DNA of 64,000 nucleotides from Nostocales cyanobacterium HT-58-2 (GTDB lineage: Bacteria > Cyanobacteriota > Cyanobacteriia > Cyanobacteriales > Nostocaceae). The notes below the pieces were generated by a model. It was not told the DNA's origin, ran no database searches, and saw only the letters and a list, made by a program, of their open reading frames with translations. This document shows, in pieces, positions 26,428 through 34,867 of the stretch. Within the stretch, counting starts at the first letter, position 1; each line of letters opens with the position of its first letter. The stretch is taken from positions 5,893,501 to 5,957,500 of the forward strand of contig CP019636.1 in assembly GCA_002163975.1 (NCBI GenBank), written 5' to 3'. Position numbers and translations under genes: made by a program.

Positions 26428-26892
26428 CTAATTAATTTTTAGACTGACGCTAGCCTCGTCAAATATATTAGGATCTAACTGTGTAATTGTCTCCTTACCT
26501 CGTACTCCCTCGTAGACCCCGGTGCCACCGATAATGTCTACTTTTTGAGCTTTGAGCTGCTCGAAGGCAGTCGCATTGATTGTGCCCTGTGTATAAATTT
26601 GACCATCATGTAGGGAGATAGTTTCTTCTAAGTTTGCAATGAAGTCACCATTTCCTAGTTGCTTAGTGAATACTAAACTAATGTCCTTAGTACCGATAAA
26701 AACATTATTAGAGTCGAACAGGTTAGCCGTGTAAGTTATACCATCTCCAATTTCAGGAATTGTGGGATCTCCAGCTTCAATGAACCTGAAAGTACTTTCA
26801 ATTCCGTCTTCTCTAAATTCTAGAAAAGATTTGGCTGCATTAGGATTACCTTGAGTACAGTTTCCGATTAAATGATCAATGTTGCTAGCCAT
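26428..26892 (-). CDS. Allene oxide cyclase-like barrel domain protein
   Basis: 154 residues, cytosolic (no signal peptide). The C-terminal half has the pattern of AOC/dirigent-like beta-barrels: NGDFIANLEETISL, GQIYTQGTINATAFEQLKAQ, and VDIIGGTGVYEGVRGKET. In plants this barrel makes jasmonate precursors (AOC) or guides radical coupling (dirigent). Bacterial members are mostly uncharacterised and often occur in secondary metabolism. No pathway partner lies next to it here, so only the fold is claimed. Confidence 0.72.
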   Translation of the reverse strand: MASNIDHLIGNCTQGNPNAAKSFLEFREDGIESTFRFIEAGDPTIPEIGDGITYTANLFDSNNVFIGTKDISLVFTKQLGNGDFIANLEETISLHDGQIYTQGTINATAFEQLKAQKVDIIGGTGVYEGVRGKETITQLDPNIFDEASVSLKIN

Positions 26893-27034
26893 AATCTGAA
26901 AATTCCTCTAAAAATTTCTCTCATACTATACAGCAATTATACAGCTACTTTATGCTTGGTAACCATTGAAACATTACTAAAATAGTAATGTTTGAGTTTT
27001 TTATCGAAAACTTTGGGTCTAAAACCCCGTCCTT

Positions 27035-27436
27035 CTAGGACAGCTTTTCTTGATCTCTAATGTACTGCTTTAGTATTTCAATTGGCGCACCTCCCACGGA
27101 ACTTACGAAATAGCTAGGACTCCAAAGCGCATCTTTGCCATAAGGTTTAGGATATCCAGATTGTCCATATCGACGGCTAGATACACCTTTTAACGCGTTG
27201 ACTATTTGAGAAATAGACAACTTTGGTGGGTATTCAATCAACGCATGAATATGGTCAGATTCCCCATTAAATTCGATGATTTGAAACCCCATCTTTTCAG
27301 CTACCCCGTTAAATGATTTTTTAATCAATTCAAGACTTTCATCTGTAAACACAGACCTACGATATTTGGTTACACAGACCAAGTGAGCTTTGAGGTCTGA
27401 AACACTATGCCTTTCTTTCCGAAATTGGGTTGTCAT
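27035..27436 (-). CDS. tnpA: IS200/IS605 Y1 transposase TnpA
   Basis: 133 residues, full length. HUH-superfamily single-strand DNA transposase: the HIH metal-binding pair is in GESDHIHALIEYPP and the catalytic tyrosine in LKQYIRDQEKL. The N-terminus VSDLKAHLVCVTKYRR is typical. It acts on subterminal hairpins at both element ends. It is divergent from tnpB with a 51-bp gap. Confidence 0.96.
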   Translation of the reverse strand: MTTQFRKERHSVSDLKAHLVCVTKYRRSVFTDESLELIKKSFNGVAEKMGFQIIEFNGESDHIHALIEYPPKLSISQIVNALKGVSSRRYGQSGYPKPYGKDALWSPSYFVSSVGGAPIEILKQYIRDQEKLS

Positions 27437-27487
27437 TTACTGTAGACCAAGCTAGAATATATTTACAGACCAATTCTAGTATAAGCG

Positions 27488-28780
27488 ATGAAAGCTAGAT
27501 ATCAATACCGTTTCTATCCAACAGACCAACAACAACAGAGCCTAGCTCAGTTGTTTGGTTGCGTTCGGGTAGTATGGAATGATGCATTGGTTTTAAGCAA
27601 AGCTAGTAAGTATCCTGGATACAACAGTTTAGCTAAGTCTCTCACTCTGTCAAAAAAGACGGATGAGCGACAATGGCTAAACGATGTGTCGTCTGTGCGA
27701 TTACAGCAATCTTTAAAGCAATTAGAAGTAGCTTACAAGAACTACTTTGATTCATTAAAAGGCAAAAGAAAAGGTAAAAAAGTAGGTCAACCCAGATTCA
27801 AGAAAAAGACTAATCAGCAATCTGCAACATTTACTAAAGCCGCTTTTTCAATTGATGAAGGAGAAGTATACTTAGCCAAAATCGGGAACATCAAACCTAT
27901 TTGGTCTAGAAGCTTACCTTCATCTCCAACGAGCGTAACAGTCATTAAAGATTGTGCTAACCGCTATTTTCTTAGCTTTGTTGTAGAGATTGAACCTATT
28001 CATGTTGATGTCACGCATTTGTCCCCTAGAAATAGAGCCAGCCTTATTACTTCGAGTACGCGTCTTGTTCCACAAATCAATAAAACCAAGGCTGGCTCTA
28101 TTTCTCACGTGGAAGACCTCGTCAAAAACCAAAGCATTGGTATTGATTTAGGTCTTAAAACTTTTGCGGTAATGAGTAATGGTGATAAAGCATTTAGTCC
28201 TGACTACTCAAAGCATGACCGTAAAATCCGCAAACTACAACGCAAACTAGCAAGACAGCACAAAGGGTCTAAACATCGTGAACGTACCCGTCTAAGAATT
28301 GCCAAAAAGCACAATCAAATTGCAGATCTCCGCAAAGATTTCCTGCACAAGCTATCAACCAAAGTAGTTAGTGAGAACCAAGCTATTGTTTTGGAAGATT
28401 TGAATATATCAGGAATGGTTAAAAACCGGAGACTTGCAAAAGTGATTAGCTTGCAAGGTTGGCGAGAATTTCGGGTATTGTGTGAGGGTAAATCTGAAAA
28501 GCTTAATCGGGATTTTAGAGTAATTAACCGATGGGAGCCCACTAGCCAAACTTGTTCTTGTTGTGGGTATCGATGGGGCAAAATTGATTTGTCTGTGCGC
28601 TCAGTGCTGTGTTTAAATTGCGGCGCTGAACACGATAGAGACGAGAACGCATCCCGAAATATAGAAATGGTCGGCATGGGGCATCGGCACGACCTTAAAC
28701 GGACGGGGAGCGACTGTAAGACTACTTCAGTAGCTAGTTGCTGTGAACCGTCAAGAATCACCGCTCCTTTAGGACGGTGA
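27488..28780 (+). CDS. tnpB: TnpB RNA-guided endonuclease with an in-frame 26-codon insert
   Basis: 430 residues. OrfB/TnpB family, the transposon-encoded RNA-guided nucleases ancestral to Cas12. RuvC residues are present: Asp220 in SIGIDLGLKTF, Glu303 in VLEDLNISGM, and Asp383/385 in EHDRDENASRNI. The zinc-finger cysteines are in CSCCGY and CLNCGAEH. The N-terminus MKARYQYRFYPTDQQQ is typical. Oddity: residues about 181-206 (RNRASLITSS to KAGSIS) are encoded by a 78-bp palindrome-ended insert placed just before RuvC-I and keep the frame open. The guide (omega/reRNA) is expected to overlap the 3' end and right end. Confidence 0.95.
   Translation: MKARYQYRFYPTDQQQQSLAQLFGCVRVVWNDALVLSKASKYPGYNSLAKSLTLSKKTDERQWLNDVSSVRLQQSLKQLEVAYKNYFDSLKGKRKGKKVGQPRFKKKTNQQSATFTKAAFSIDEGEVYLAKIGNIKPIWSRSLPSSPTSVTVIKDCANRYFLSFVVEIEPIHVDVTHLSPRNRASLITSSTRLVPQINKTKAGSISHVEDLVKNQSIGIDLGLKTFAVMSNGDKAFSPDYSKHDRKIRKLQRKLARQHKGSKHRERTRLRIAKKHNQIADLRKDFLHKLSTKVVSENQAIVLEDLNISGMVKNRRLAKVISLQGWREFRVLCEGKSEKLNRDFRVINRWEPTSQTCSCCGYRWGKIDLSVRSVLCLNCGAEHDRDENASRNIEMVGMGHRHDLKRTGSDCKTTSVASCCEPSRITAPLGR
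28028..28105. mobile_element. 78-bp insert with perfect 18-bp terminal inverted repeats inside tnpB
   Basis: AGAAATAGAGCCAGCCTT at 28028-28045 and its exact reverse complement AAGGCTGGCTCTATTTCT at 28088-28105. The 42-bp centre is not palindromic. The length is a multiple of three and contains no stop in the tnpB frame. No other copy was seen in the window. Confidence 0.75.
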
Positions 28781-28815
28781 GTATGTCAAAAATTTGGATA
28801 ATATAACGGCTAGTG

Positions 28816-28928
28816 ATACCGTTTCACCTTAAGATTGATACAGATGGCAAGCTTCGGGAGCAGGGGAAGCAGAGGAAGCAGGGAGAGCAAGAAAAGTGAT
28901 TTGTATCAAGAATTTCGTGAAATGGTAT
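28816..28928. mobile_element. MITE-like element, copy 2, reverse orientation
   Basis: Begins ATACCGTTTCACCTTAAGAT and ends TTTCGTGAAATGGTAT. Reverse-complemented, it aligns with the 25021-25107 element over both ends (TGATACAA, TGTATCAA, GCTTGCC blocks). It is longer by 26 bp because of a purine-rich GGGGAAGCAGAGGAAGCAGG stretch in the middle. Confidence 0.72.
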
Positions 28929-29009
28929 GACATCAGGCGTAAACCAAACTAAAGTCCTTGCCAAAAGTCATTTGAAGGGTAAAATAAACACAAGTATATT
29001 CCTAGCCAT

Positions 29010-29810
29010 CTAAAAAAATAGCGATCGCATTCCCCAAAAAATCAAATTTTGTTCCACAATCAAACGCGCTGCAATTTCAGGAAATAGCGAGCGCATATAG
29101 TTTACTAGCAACTCGCAATCTCCCCCTCTGATTGCAATCTTCCCTTGCGGAAAATCGTGCCACCACGCCTCAATAAAATCTTTGATTCCTGCAACTAGAG
29201 TGTAAATAACTCCACTTTGCATTGCCTCTTGAGTATTCAAAGCGTACCGTCCAGGGAGTTGCTGTGGTAGCTTAACCATTGGTAATTGCCCTGTTCTTTC
29301 AGCGAGAGTGCTAAGCTGCAAGCCTAGCCCTGGAAGAATTGCGCCTCCAACTAAATAATGGTTAGCATCCGCAGCTGTAAATGTCAGTGCTGTCCCTGCA
29401 TCAATCACCAGCATGGGAAAACCCCAATTCTGTCCAGCACCGTACAAAGCTAAGGCGCGATCAATTCCTAGTGTCGGATATATCCCCTTTATGGGAACTT
29501 GGTCTAACTTAAGTATGCGAATATTAGGATAAGTTTCCCATAAGACTGTTTGATTGGGAACAACGGAAGCTAGGAAGAGTGGGGAAGAGGAGGTGAAGGG
29601 AGTATTCAGAGGAAAAAATTCTGGTGAGAGGTTTTGCAGTGTTGAAAATTGAGAGAGTTGTTGGACAATATTGGCTGGTAGATAGTCTGTATCCCAAGTA
29701 TGAATGAGTGTTTCGCCTGTAAACCACGCCCAATGTAGTCGGGAATTTCCAATCATTAACCCCAACCAATTTGTCTGGTGAGTGTCTCTCATCTGCTGTT
29801 TAATCCCCAT
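29010..29810 (-). CDS. coaX: Type III pantothenate kinase
   Basis: 266 residues. Phosphorylates pantothenate, the first step to coenzyme A. The ASKHA-fold blocks are LGLMIGNSRLHWAWF (degenerate DxGNT), the central VIDAGTALTFTAAD and VGGAILPGLGLQLSTLAERT, and the C-terminal IRGGDCELLVNYM. A Ser/Pro-rich loop PFTSSSPLFLAS comes from a pyrimidine-rich stretch at about 29575-29612, similar to low-complexity inserts in other genes. An internal Met (MRDTHQTNW) may be the true start. Confidence 0.92.
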   Translation of the reverse strand: MGIKQQMRDTHQTNWLGLMIGNSRLHWAWFTGETLIHTWDTDYLPANIVQQLSQFSTLQNLSPEFFPLNTPFTSSSPLFLASVVPNQTVLWETYPNIRILKLDQVPIKGIYPTLGIDRALALYGAGQNWGFPMLVIDAGTALTFTAADANHYLVGGAILPGLGLQLSTLAERTGQLPMVKLPQQLPGRYALNTQEAMQSGVIYTLVAGIKDFIEAWWHDFPQGKIAIRGGDCELLVNYMRSLFPEIAARLIVEQNLIFWGMRSLFF

Positions 29811-29938
29811 ACCTCTAACACATAATGAAACTTTTAGTTTGGTTATTTAATCTATAGAATTTTTCATAAAACTTTACAAATAACTCGTGTCACAATAGGG
29901 ACAGAGTAATAAATACTCAATTGCTAAGGAGACTAGTT

Positions 29939-31663
29939 ATGGTAGCGCTCACCGAAAAAACCAAAAAAAGGCTAACCATGCAGACTGTCGAGATTGCTCC
30001 CCAAACAACAGCAATCCGTTCTCTGGATTGGGATCGAGACCGCTTCGACATCGAATTTGGTCTGCAAAATGGTACGACCTACAATTCATTTCTGATACGC
30101 GGTGAGCAAACAGCACTGGTCGATACCTCCCATGAAAAGTTTCGCCAGCTGTTCTTAGATACCCTCAAAGGTCTGATTAATCCAGCAGATATTCATTATT
30201 TAATTATCAGCCATACTGAGCCAGACCACAGTGGTTTAGTGAAAGATTTTTTGCAACTGGCGCCGGATGTCACCGTTGTTGGTTCTAAAGTTGCTATCCA
30301 GTTTCTAGAGAATTTGGTGCATCGTCCGTTTAAGCGGCGAATTGTGAAAAATGGCGATCGCCTCGATTTAGGCAACGGACACGAACTAGAATTTGTCATT
30401 GCACCAAATTTACACTGGCCCGACACCATCTTCACCTTCGACCACAAAACCCAAACGCTTTTCACCTGCGATGCTTTTGGGATGCATTATTGCTCAGATA
30501 GCACCTTTGACGAAGATTTAAAAACTATAGAAGCAGATTTTGAATATTACTATGAGTGCTTGATGGCACCCAATGCCCGTTCAGTTTTGTCTGCCCTCAA
30601 GCGGATGGCTGAATTGGACAAAATCAATATCATCGCCACAGGTCACGGACCTCTGTTACAGCATAATGTAGACGAACTCACCGGACGCTACCGCACTTGG
30701 AGCCAAACACAAGCCAAAGCAGAAACCAGTATAGGGCTATTTTACGTTTCAGATTACGGTTATAGCGATCGCTTGGCTCAAGCAGTTGCCACCGGTATCA
30801 CCAAAACTGGTGTTGGCGTAGAAATGGTAGACTTGCGCGGTGGACTAGATTTACAAGAGTTACGAGAACTTGTCGGTCGCTGTGCTGGTATTGTTGTCGG
30901 AATCCCCCCAGCTTCTGGTGCAGCTCATATCCAAGCTGCCATCAGCACCATTTTAGGCTCTGTTAATGAAAAGCAAGCAGTAGGCATCTTTGAATCAGGC
31001 GGTGGCGATGACGAACCAATTGACCCGTTCCTGAGTCAGTTCCGAAATTTGGGTTTAACACCAGCCTTCCCTGGAATTCGGATTAAACAAACACCGACAG
31101 AAAACACTTACAAGCAGTGTGAAGAAGCAGGGACAGACATAGGACAGTTGGTGACACGCGATCGCAGCATCAAGCAGATGAAATCGCTAGGTGCTGATCT
31201 CGACAAAGCATTGGGTAGAATCAGTGGCGGACTCTACATTATCACCGCTAAAAAAGGCGATGTGTCTAGTGCCATGCTTGCTTCTTGGGTTAGCCAAGCC
31301 AGTTTTAAACCCTTGGGCATATCCATAGCTGTCGCTAAAGATAGGGCAATTGAATCACTTATGCAAGTGGGCGATAAGTTTGTGCTAAACGTCCTTGAAG
31401 AGGGGAACTATCAAAAGTTGATGAAGCACTTCCTCAAACGCTTTGCCCCTGGTGCTGACCGTTTTGAAGGAGTGAGAACCCAGCCAGCCGAAAATGGTGC
31501 GCCTATCCTTGCTGACGCGCTGGCATATATGGAGTGCGAAGTCATTAGTCGGATGGATGGTGGTGACCACTGGATTGTCTACAGCAGTGTATACGCAGGA
31601 CGAGTTTCTAAACCAGATGCGTTAACCGCAGTTCACCATCGTAAAGTGGGTAATCATTATTAA
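29939..31663 (+). CDS. flv3: Flavodiiron protein Flv3-type
   Basis: 574 residues from the ATG at 29939; TAAGGAG upstream supports this start over the TTG at 29921. Class C flavodiiron protein: metallo-beta-lactamase-like diiron domain (about 30-260), flavodoxin-like domain (270-410) and flavin reductase-like domain (425-574). The canonical iron ligands are kept (H92-x-E94-x-D96-H97 in SHTEPDHSG; further His and Asp in NLHWPD, CDAFGMH and GHGP). With Flv1 it reduces O2 to water downstream of photosystem I and protects PSI in fluctuating light (known for Synechocystis and Anabaena). It heads a three-gene set with an esterase-like gene and flv1. Confidence 0.94.
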   Translation: MVALTEKTKKRLTMQTVEIAPQTTAIRSLDWDRDRFDIEFGLQNGTTYNSFLIRGEQTALVDTSHEKFRQLFLDTLKGLINPADIHYLIISHTEPDHSGLVKDFLQLAPDVTVVGSKVAIQFLENLVHRPFKRRIVKNGDRLDLGNGHELEFVIAPNLHWPDTIFTFDHKTQTLFTCDAFGMHYCSDSTFDEDLKTIEADFEYYYECLMAPNARSVLSALKRMAELDKINIIATGHGPLLQHNVDELTGRYRTWSQTQAKAETSIGLFYVSDYGYSDRLAQAVATGITKTGVGVEMVDLRGGLDLQELRELVGRCAGIVVGIPPASGAAHIQAAISTILGSVNEKQAVGIFESGGGDDEPIDPFLSQFRNLGLTPAFPGIRIKQTPTENTYKQCEEAGTDIGQLVTRDRSIKQMKSLGADLDKALGRISGGLYIITAKKGDVSSAMLASWVSQASFKPLGISIAVAKDRAIESLMQVGDKFVLNVLEEGNYQKLMKHFLKRFAPGADRFEGVRTQPAENGAPILADALAYMECEVISRMDGGDHWIVYSSVYAGRVSKPDALTAVHHRKVGNHY

Positions 31664-31702
31664 AAAACAGCAGTCCACTCTACCAAATAACTGATACTGC
31701 CT

Positions 31703-32455
31703 ATGAGTCTTTTCTGTCTGGTTCACGGTGCTTACCTGGGAGCATGGTGTTGGGATCTACTCACCCAAGAGATAGAAGCGAGCGGTCATCAGACGGTAGC
31801 AGTGGATCTTCCTATTGAAGACCCCACGGCTGGTGTGCTTCAATATGCCGAAGTTGTGAGCGAGACGCTACAAGGATTGGAAGATGATGTGATACTAGTC
31901 GGTCATTCAATGGCAGGCTTAATTATCCCCGTCGTTGCCAGTCAGCGTCCAGTGCGTCAGCTTGTTTTCATTGGTGGGGTTATTCCACACGTAGGAGCAA
32001 GTCTTCTCGACCAGTCTTATGATGAGGCTGATCCCAACTTCCTCAAGGCAATAGGCTACGAACTGCCAGAAGCTGATAAGTTCAAGCAGTTCCGCGATGA
32101 GCCAAATATGTTCAATCCGGCGGCGCTAGGGAAAAACCCTTTACAAGACGAGGCTGTCGCTAAGGAGTTTATCTTTCATGACTCCTCGCCAGATGTAGCA
32201 CGTTGGGCATTTCCGAAGTTACGCAATCAGCAGTTTTTATATATAAGCGAAGTCAGTCCTCTACAAGCTTGGCCAGATGTAGAGTGTACATATATCGTCT
32301 GTGGTGAAGACCGAACGCTTTCGCCTGCATGGTGTCGATATGCTGCTCGTAAACGCCTTGGAGTTGATCCTATTGAGATCCCTGCAGGTCATTACCCAAT
32401 GTTCTCTCGCCCTGCACACCTTACCGATGTGCTAGCCAAAATCGTCTCTAAATGA
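31703..32455 (+). CDS. Alpha/beta hydrolase, esterase/hydroxynitrile-lyase-like
   Basis: 250 residues. Compact alpha/beta hydrolase of the salicylate esterase/EstC type: oxyanion motif LVHGAYLGAWCWD, nucleophile VGHSMAGL (Ser near 88), Asp in VCGEDRTLSP and catalytic His in PAGHYPMFSRP. All triad members are visible. It lies 39 bp after flv3 and 43 bp before flv1 on the same strand, so it is probably co-transcribed with them. No link between such a hydrolase and flavodiiron function is established. Confidence 0.9.
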   Translation: MSLFCLVHGAYLGAWCWDLLTQEIEASGHQTVAVDLPIEDPTAGVLQYAEVVSETLQGLEDDVILVGHSMAGLIIPVVASQRPVRQLVFIGGVIPHVGASLLDQSYDEADPNFLKAIGYELPEADKFKQFRDEPNMFNPAALGKNPLQDEAVAKEFIFHDSSPDVARWAFPKLRNQQFLYISEVSPLQAWPDVECTYIVCGEDRTLSPAWCRYAARKRLGVDPIEIPAGHYPMFSRPAHLTDVLAKIVSK

Positions 32456-32498
32456 GGCTCACAGTTAAATACAAAATTTTATTAAACCCCGCATACTT

Positions 32499-34211
32499 AT
32501 GCCAGAAACTAAGCCCCGTGACGTTCAGGTTCTCCCCATCGCCACTGACACAACTGTACTACGCTCTCGCAGTTGGTCACGCCTGAGATTTGAAATAGAA
32601 TATGCTCTAGCTAAGGGGACAACCGCCAATTCTTATCTCATTAAGGGAGATAAAACTGCTCTTATTGACCCACCAGGAGAAACATTTACACAAATTTACC
32701 TGGAAGCTTTGCAGCAACGGTTTAATTTAAAAGATATTGATTACGTTATTCTCGGTCACATTAATCCCAACCGCGCCGCAACTTTAAAAGCTTTACTGGA
32801 ACTCGCACCGCAAATCACCTTTGTTTGTTCTAACCCAGGGGCAATAAATTTACGTGGCGCGCTGGAAAACCCAGATTTGCCAGTGATCGTCATGCGGGGG
32901 GAAGAAACTTTAGATTTGGGGAAAGGACATCATTTGCAATTTACCCCCACACCCAATCCCCGCTATCCAGATCTACTGTGTACCTATGACCCGCAAACAG
33001 AAATCCTCTACACAGATAAGCTTTTTGGGGCACATATCTGTGGGGACCAGGTTTTTGATGAAGGTTGGGAAATATTTAACGAAGATAGACGCTATTATTT
33101 TGATTGCTTGATGGCTCCCCATGCTCGCCAAGTTGAGACAGCAATAGACAAACTTGGCGATCTCGCTGTCAGAATGTATGCGACTGGACACGGTCCTTTG
33201 GTGCGTTATGGCTTAATTGACCTGACAAAAGCTTACCACCAGTGGAGTCAGCAGCAAACATCGCAGGATACATCTGTCGCATTGATTTATGCTTCGGCAT
33301 ACGGGAACACAGCGACTCTTGCCCAGGCGATCGCCCGTGGTATCACAAAAGCGGGCGTCGCTGTAGAATCCATTAACTGTGAATTTGCAGACCCCGAAGA
33401 AATTCGTGCTGCGGTTGAAAAAGCATCTGGCTTTATTATTGGTTCTCCCACTCTTGGTGGTCATGCACCGACTCCCATCCAAATAGCTTTGGGTATTGTT
33501 CTTTCGACTGCGACTAACAATAAACTTGCTGGTGTCTTTGGTTCCTTCGGTTGGAGTGGCGAAGCCGTGGATATTATCGAGGGGAAACTGAAAGACGCTG
33601 GCTATAGGTTGGGTTTTGACACTATTAGGGTAAAGTTTAAACCCAACGATGTCACTCTGCAAATGTGTGAAGAAGCAGGAACCGACTTTGCTCAAGCACT
33701 CAAGAAAGCCAAAAAACTGCGCACTCCCAGCCAACCCGCCACGACTACTGAACAAGCAGTTGGGCGTGTTGTTGGTTCACTATGTATTCTCACTGCAAAG
33801 CAAGGTGATATATCCAGTGCAATGTTAGCTTCTTGGGTCTCTCAGGCAAGCTTTAACCCTCCTGCTTTAACAGTTGCTGTCGCTAAAGACCGTGCGGTAG
33901 AACTACTGACGCACTCAGGAAATAAATTCGTCCTCAATGTCCTCAAAGAAGGAAATCACATAGGGTTAATGAAGCACTTCCTCAAGCCCTTTGGTCCAGG
34001 ACAAAACCGATTCGATGGTGTCGCCGCACAAGAAGCTGAAAATGGGTCCCCCATTCTCAATGATGCCCTAGCTTACCTAGAATGCTCTGTAAAAAACCGG
34101 ATGGAAGCAGGCGACCATTGGCTCGTTTATGCAACTGTGGATAACGGCAAATTACTAGATGGTGAGGGGATTACCGCTGTGCATCATCGGAAATCAGGGA
34201 ATCATTATTAA
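32499..34211 (+). CDS. flv1: Flavodiiron protein Flv1-type (non-canonical iron site)
   Basis: 570 residues with the same three-domain class C layout as Flv3. The diiron ligand motif is altered: GHINPNRAATL gives H87-N89-N91-R92 where Flv3 has H-E-D-H, the known pattern for Flv1. Flavodoxin part LIYASAYGNTATLAQAI and FMN-reductase-like C-terminus SSAMLASWVSQASFNPPAL are intact. Flv1 is thought to work as an obligate partner of Flv3 in a hetero-oligomer. The end IT AVHHRKSGNHY mirrors Flv3 (LTAVHHRKVGNHY), consistent with ancient duplication. Confidence 0.94.
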   Translation: MPETKPRDVQVLPIATDTTVLRSRSWSRLRFEIEYALAKGTTANSYLIKGDKTALIDPPGETFTQIYLEALQQRFNLKDIDYVILGHINPNRAATLKALLELAPQITFVCSNPGAINLRGALENPDLPVIVMRGEETLDLGKGHHLQFTPTPNPRYPDLLCTYDPQTEILYTDKLFGAHICGDQVFDEGWEIFNEDRRYYFDCLMAPHARQVETAIDKLGDLAVRMYATGHGPLVRYGLIDLTKAYHQWSQQQTSQDTSVALIYASAYGNTATLAQAIARGITKAGVAVESINCEFADPEEIRAAVEKASGFIIGSPTLGGHAPTPIQIALGIVLSTATNNKLAGVFGSFGWSGEAVDIIEGKLKDAGYRLGFDTIRVKFKPNDVTLQMCEEAGTDFAQALKKAKKLRTPSQPATTTEQAVGRVVGSLCILTAKQGDISSAMLASWVSQASFNPPALTVAVAKDRAVELLTHSGNKFVLNVLKEGNHIGLMKHFLKPFGPGQNRFDGVAAQEAENGSPILNDALAYLECSVKNRMEAGDHWLVYATVDNGKLLDGEGITAVHHRKSGNHY

Positions 34212-34264
34212 GGCAAGAGGAAGGCTAAACAGGGCAATTCCACCTATTGCGTTAACGGAACGCG

Positions 34265-34284
34265 GAAGTCCCCACCCGGACTTC
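34265..34284. repeat. Short hairpin GAAGTCC/GGACTTC
   Basis: Perfect 7-bp arms with a six-base CCCACC loop after flv1, part of a compound hairpin region with the terminator at 34291-34322. Confidence 0.5.
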
Positions 34285-34290
34285 GTCATG

Positions 34291-34322
34291 GTAGAGGTAG
34301 AGCATTGGTGCTTTACCTCTAC
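34291..34322 (+). terminator. Hairpin downstream of flv1
   Basis: GTAGAGGTAGAGC pairs with GCTTTACCTCTAC (one mismatch) around a six-base loop, 80 bp after the flv1 stop. Likely end of the flv transcript; no long T-run. Confidence 0.55.
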
Positions 34323-34390
34323 TGACTTATGAGATTCTAGCAACAGGCGTAACTGCATTAGACTATTTTTACAGAGGTCAGCAAACAGTT

Positions 34391-34846
34391 ATGAAAATTG
34401 CTATTGGTAGCGACGAACGGACTTATCTTACCGACAAGGTTATTGAAGAACTGCTGCGGCGCGGTCACGAAGTCCTACGTTTTGGTGCTTTGGCAGAGAA
34501 TCAGCCGGAAATTGACTGGCCTATCAGCACTAGTAAGGTAGCTTTTGCAGTCGCAAACCATGAAGTTGATGAGGGTATTGTCTTTTGCTGGACTGGAACT
34601 GGTGCATCTATTGCTGCCAACAAAGTCAAAGGTATACGTGCAGCATTATGTCATGATGCTGAGACTGCTCGTGGGGCGCGTATCTGGAATCATGCGAATG
34701 TCCTTGTTCTGAGTCTTCGTGCCACAACAGAAGCGATCGCACTGGAGATATTAGATGCTTGGTTTGTCACACCTTATTCTAACGATGAGTGGAACATCAA
34801 GCAAATGGAGCGGATTAGCAAGTTAGAAAAGGTCGCTAGTATGTAA
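34391..34846 (+). CDS. RpiB/LacA/LacB-family sugar-phosphate isomerase
   Basis: 151 residues, the usual RpiB size. The family interconverts aldose and ketose phosphates such as ribose 5-phosphate and ribulose 5-phosphate. N-terminal block IAIGSDERTYLTDKV (RpiB-like GxDxxG region), the catalytic-Cys loop GIVFCWTGTGASIAANKVKG and RAALCHDAETARGARIWNHANVLVL. The typical HxxxxxxK N-terminal features are somewhat divergent, so ribose phosphate is not assured as substrate. Followed 22 bp later by the Uma2 gene. Confidence 0.88.
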   Translation: MKIAIGSDERTYLTDKVIEELLRRGHEVLRFGALAENQPEIDWPISTSKVAFAVANHEVDEGIVFCWTGTGASIAANKVKGIRAALCHDAETARGARIWNHANVLVLSLRATTEAIALEILDAWFVTPYSNDEWNIKQMERISKLEKVASM

Positions 34847-34867
34847 ATTTCAAAAGGCAGCAGTTCT

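Larger units (their letters stand above)
27015..28795. mobile_element. IS200/IS605-family element with divergent tnpA and tnpB
   Basis: Divergent tnpA (minus) and tnpB (plus), as in IS605. Subterminal hairpins are visible: left GTCC-TTCTA-GGAC at 27029-27041, overlapping the tnpA stop, and right CACCG/CGGTG at 28759-28779, overlapping the tnpB stop. Exact ends are not resolved because these elements have no inverted repeats or target duplication; the limits given are approximate. Both ORFs look intact. Confidence 0.85.

Noticed and set aside
28315..28761. 148-codon minus-strand frame within tnpB
   Set aside because: Antisense to the conserved RuvC and zinc-finger region. The guide RNA may overlap the end of tnpB, but there is no evidence for an antisense protein.
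33213..33755. 180-codon minus-strand frame opposite flv1
   Set aside because: Shadow of the conserved flavodoxin domain; no independent coding signal.
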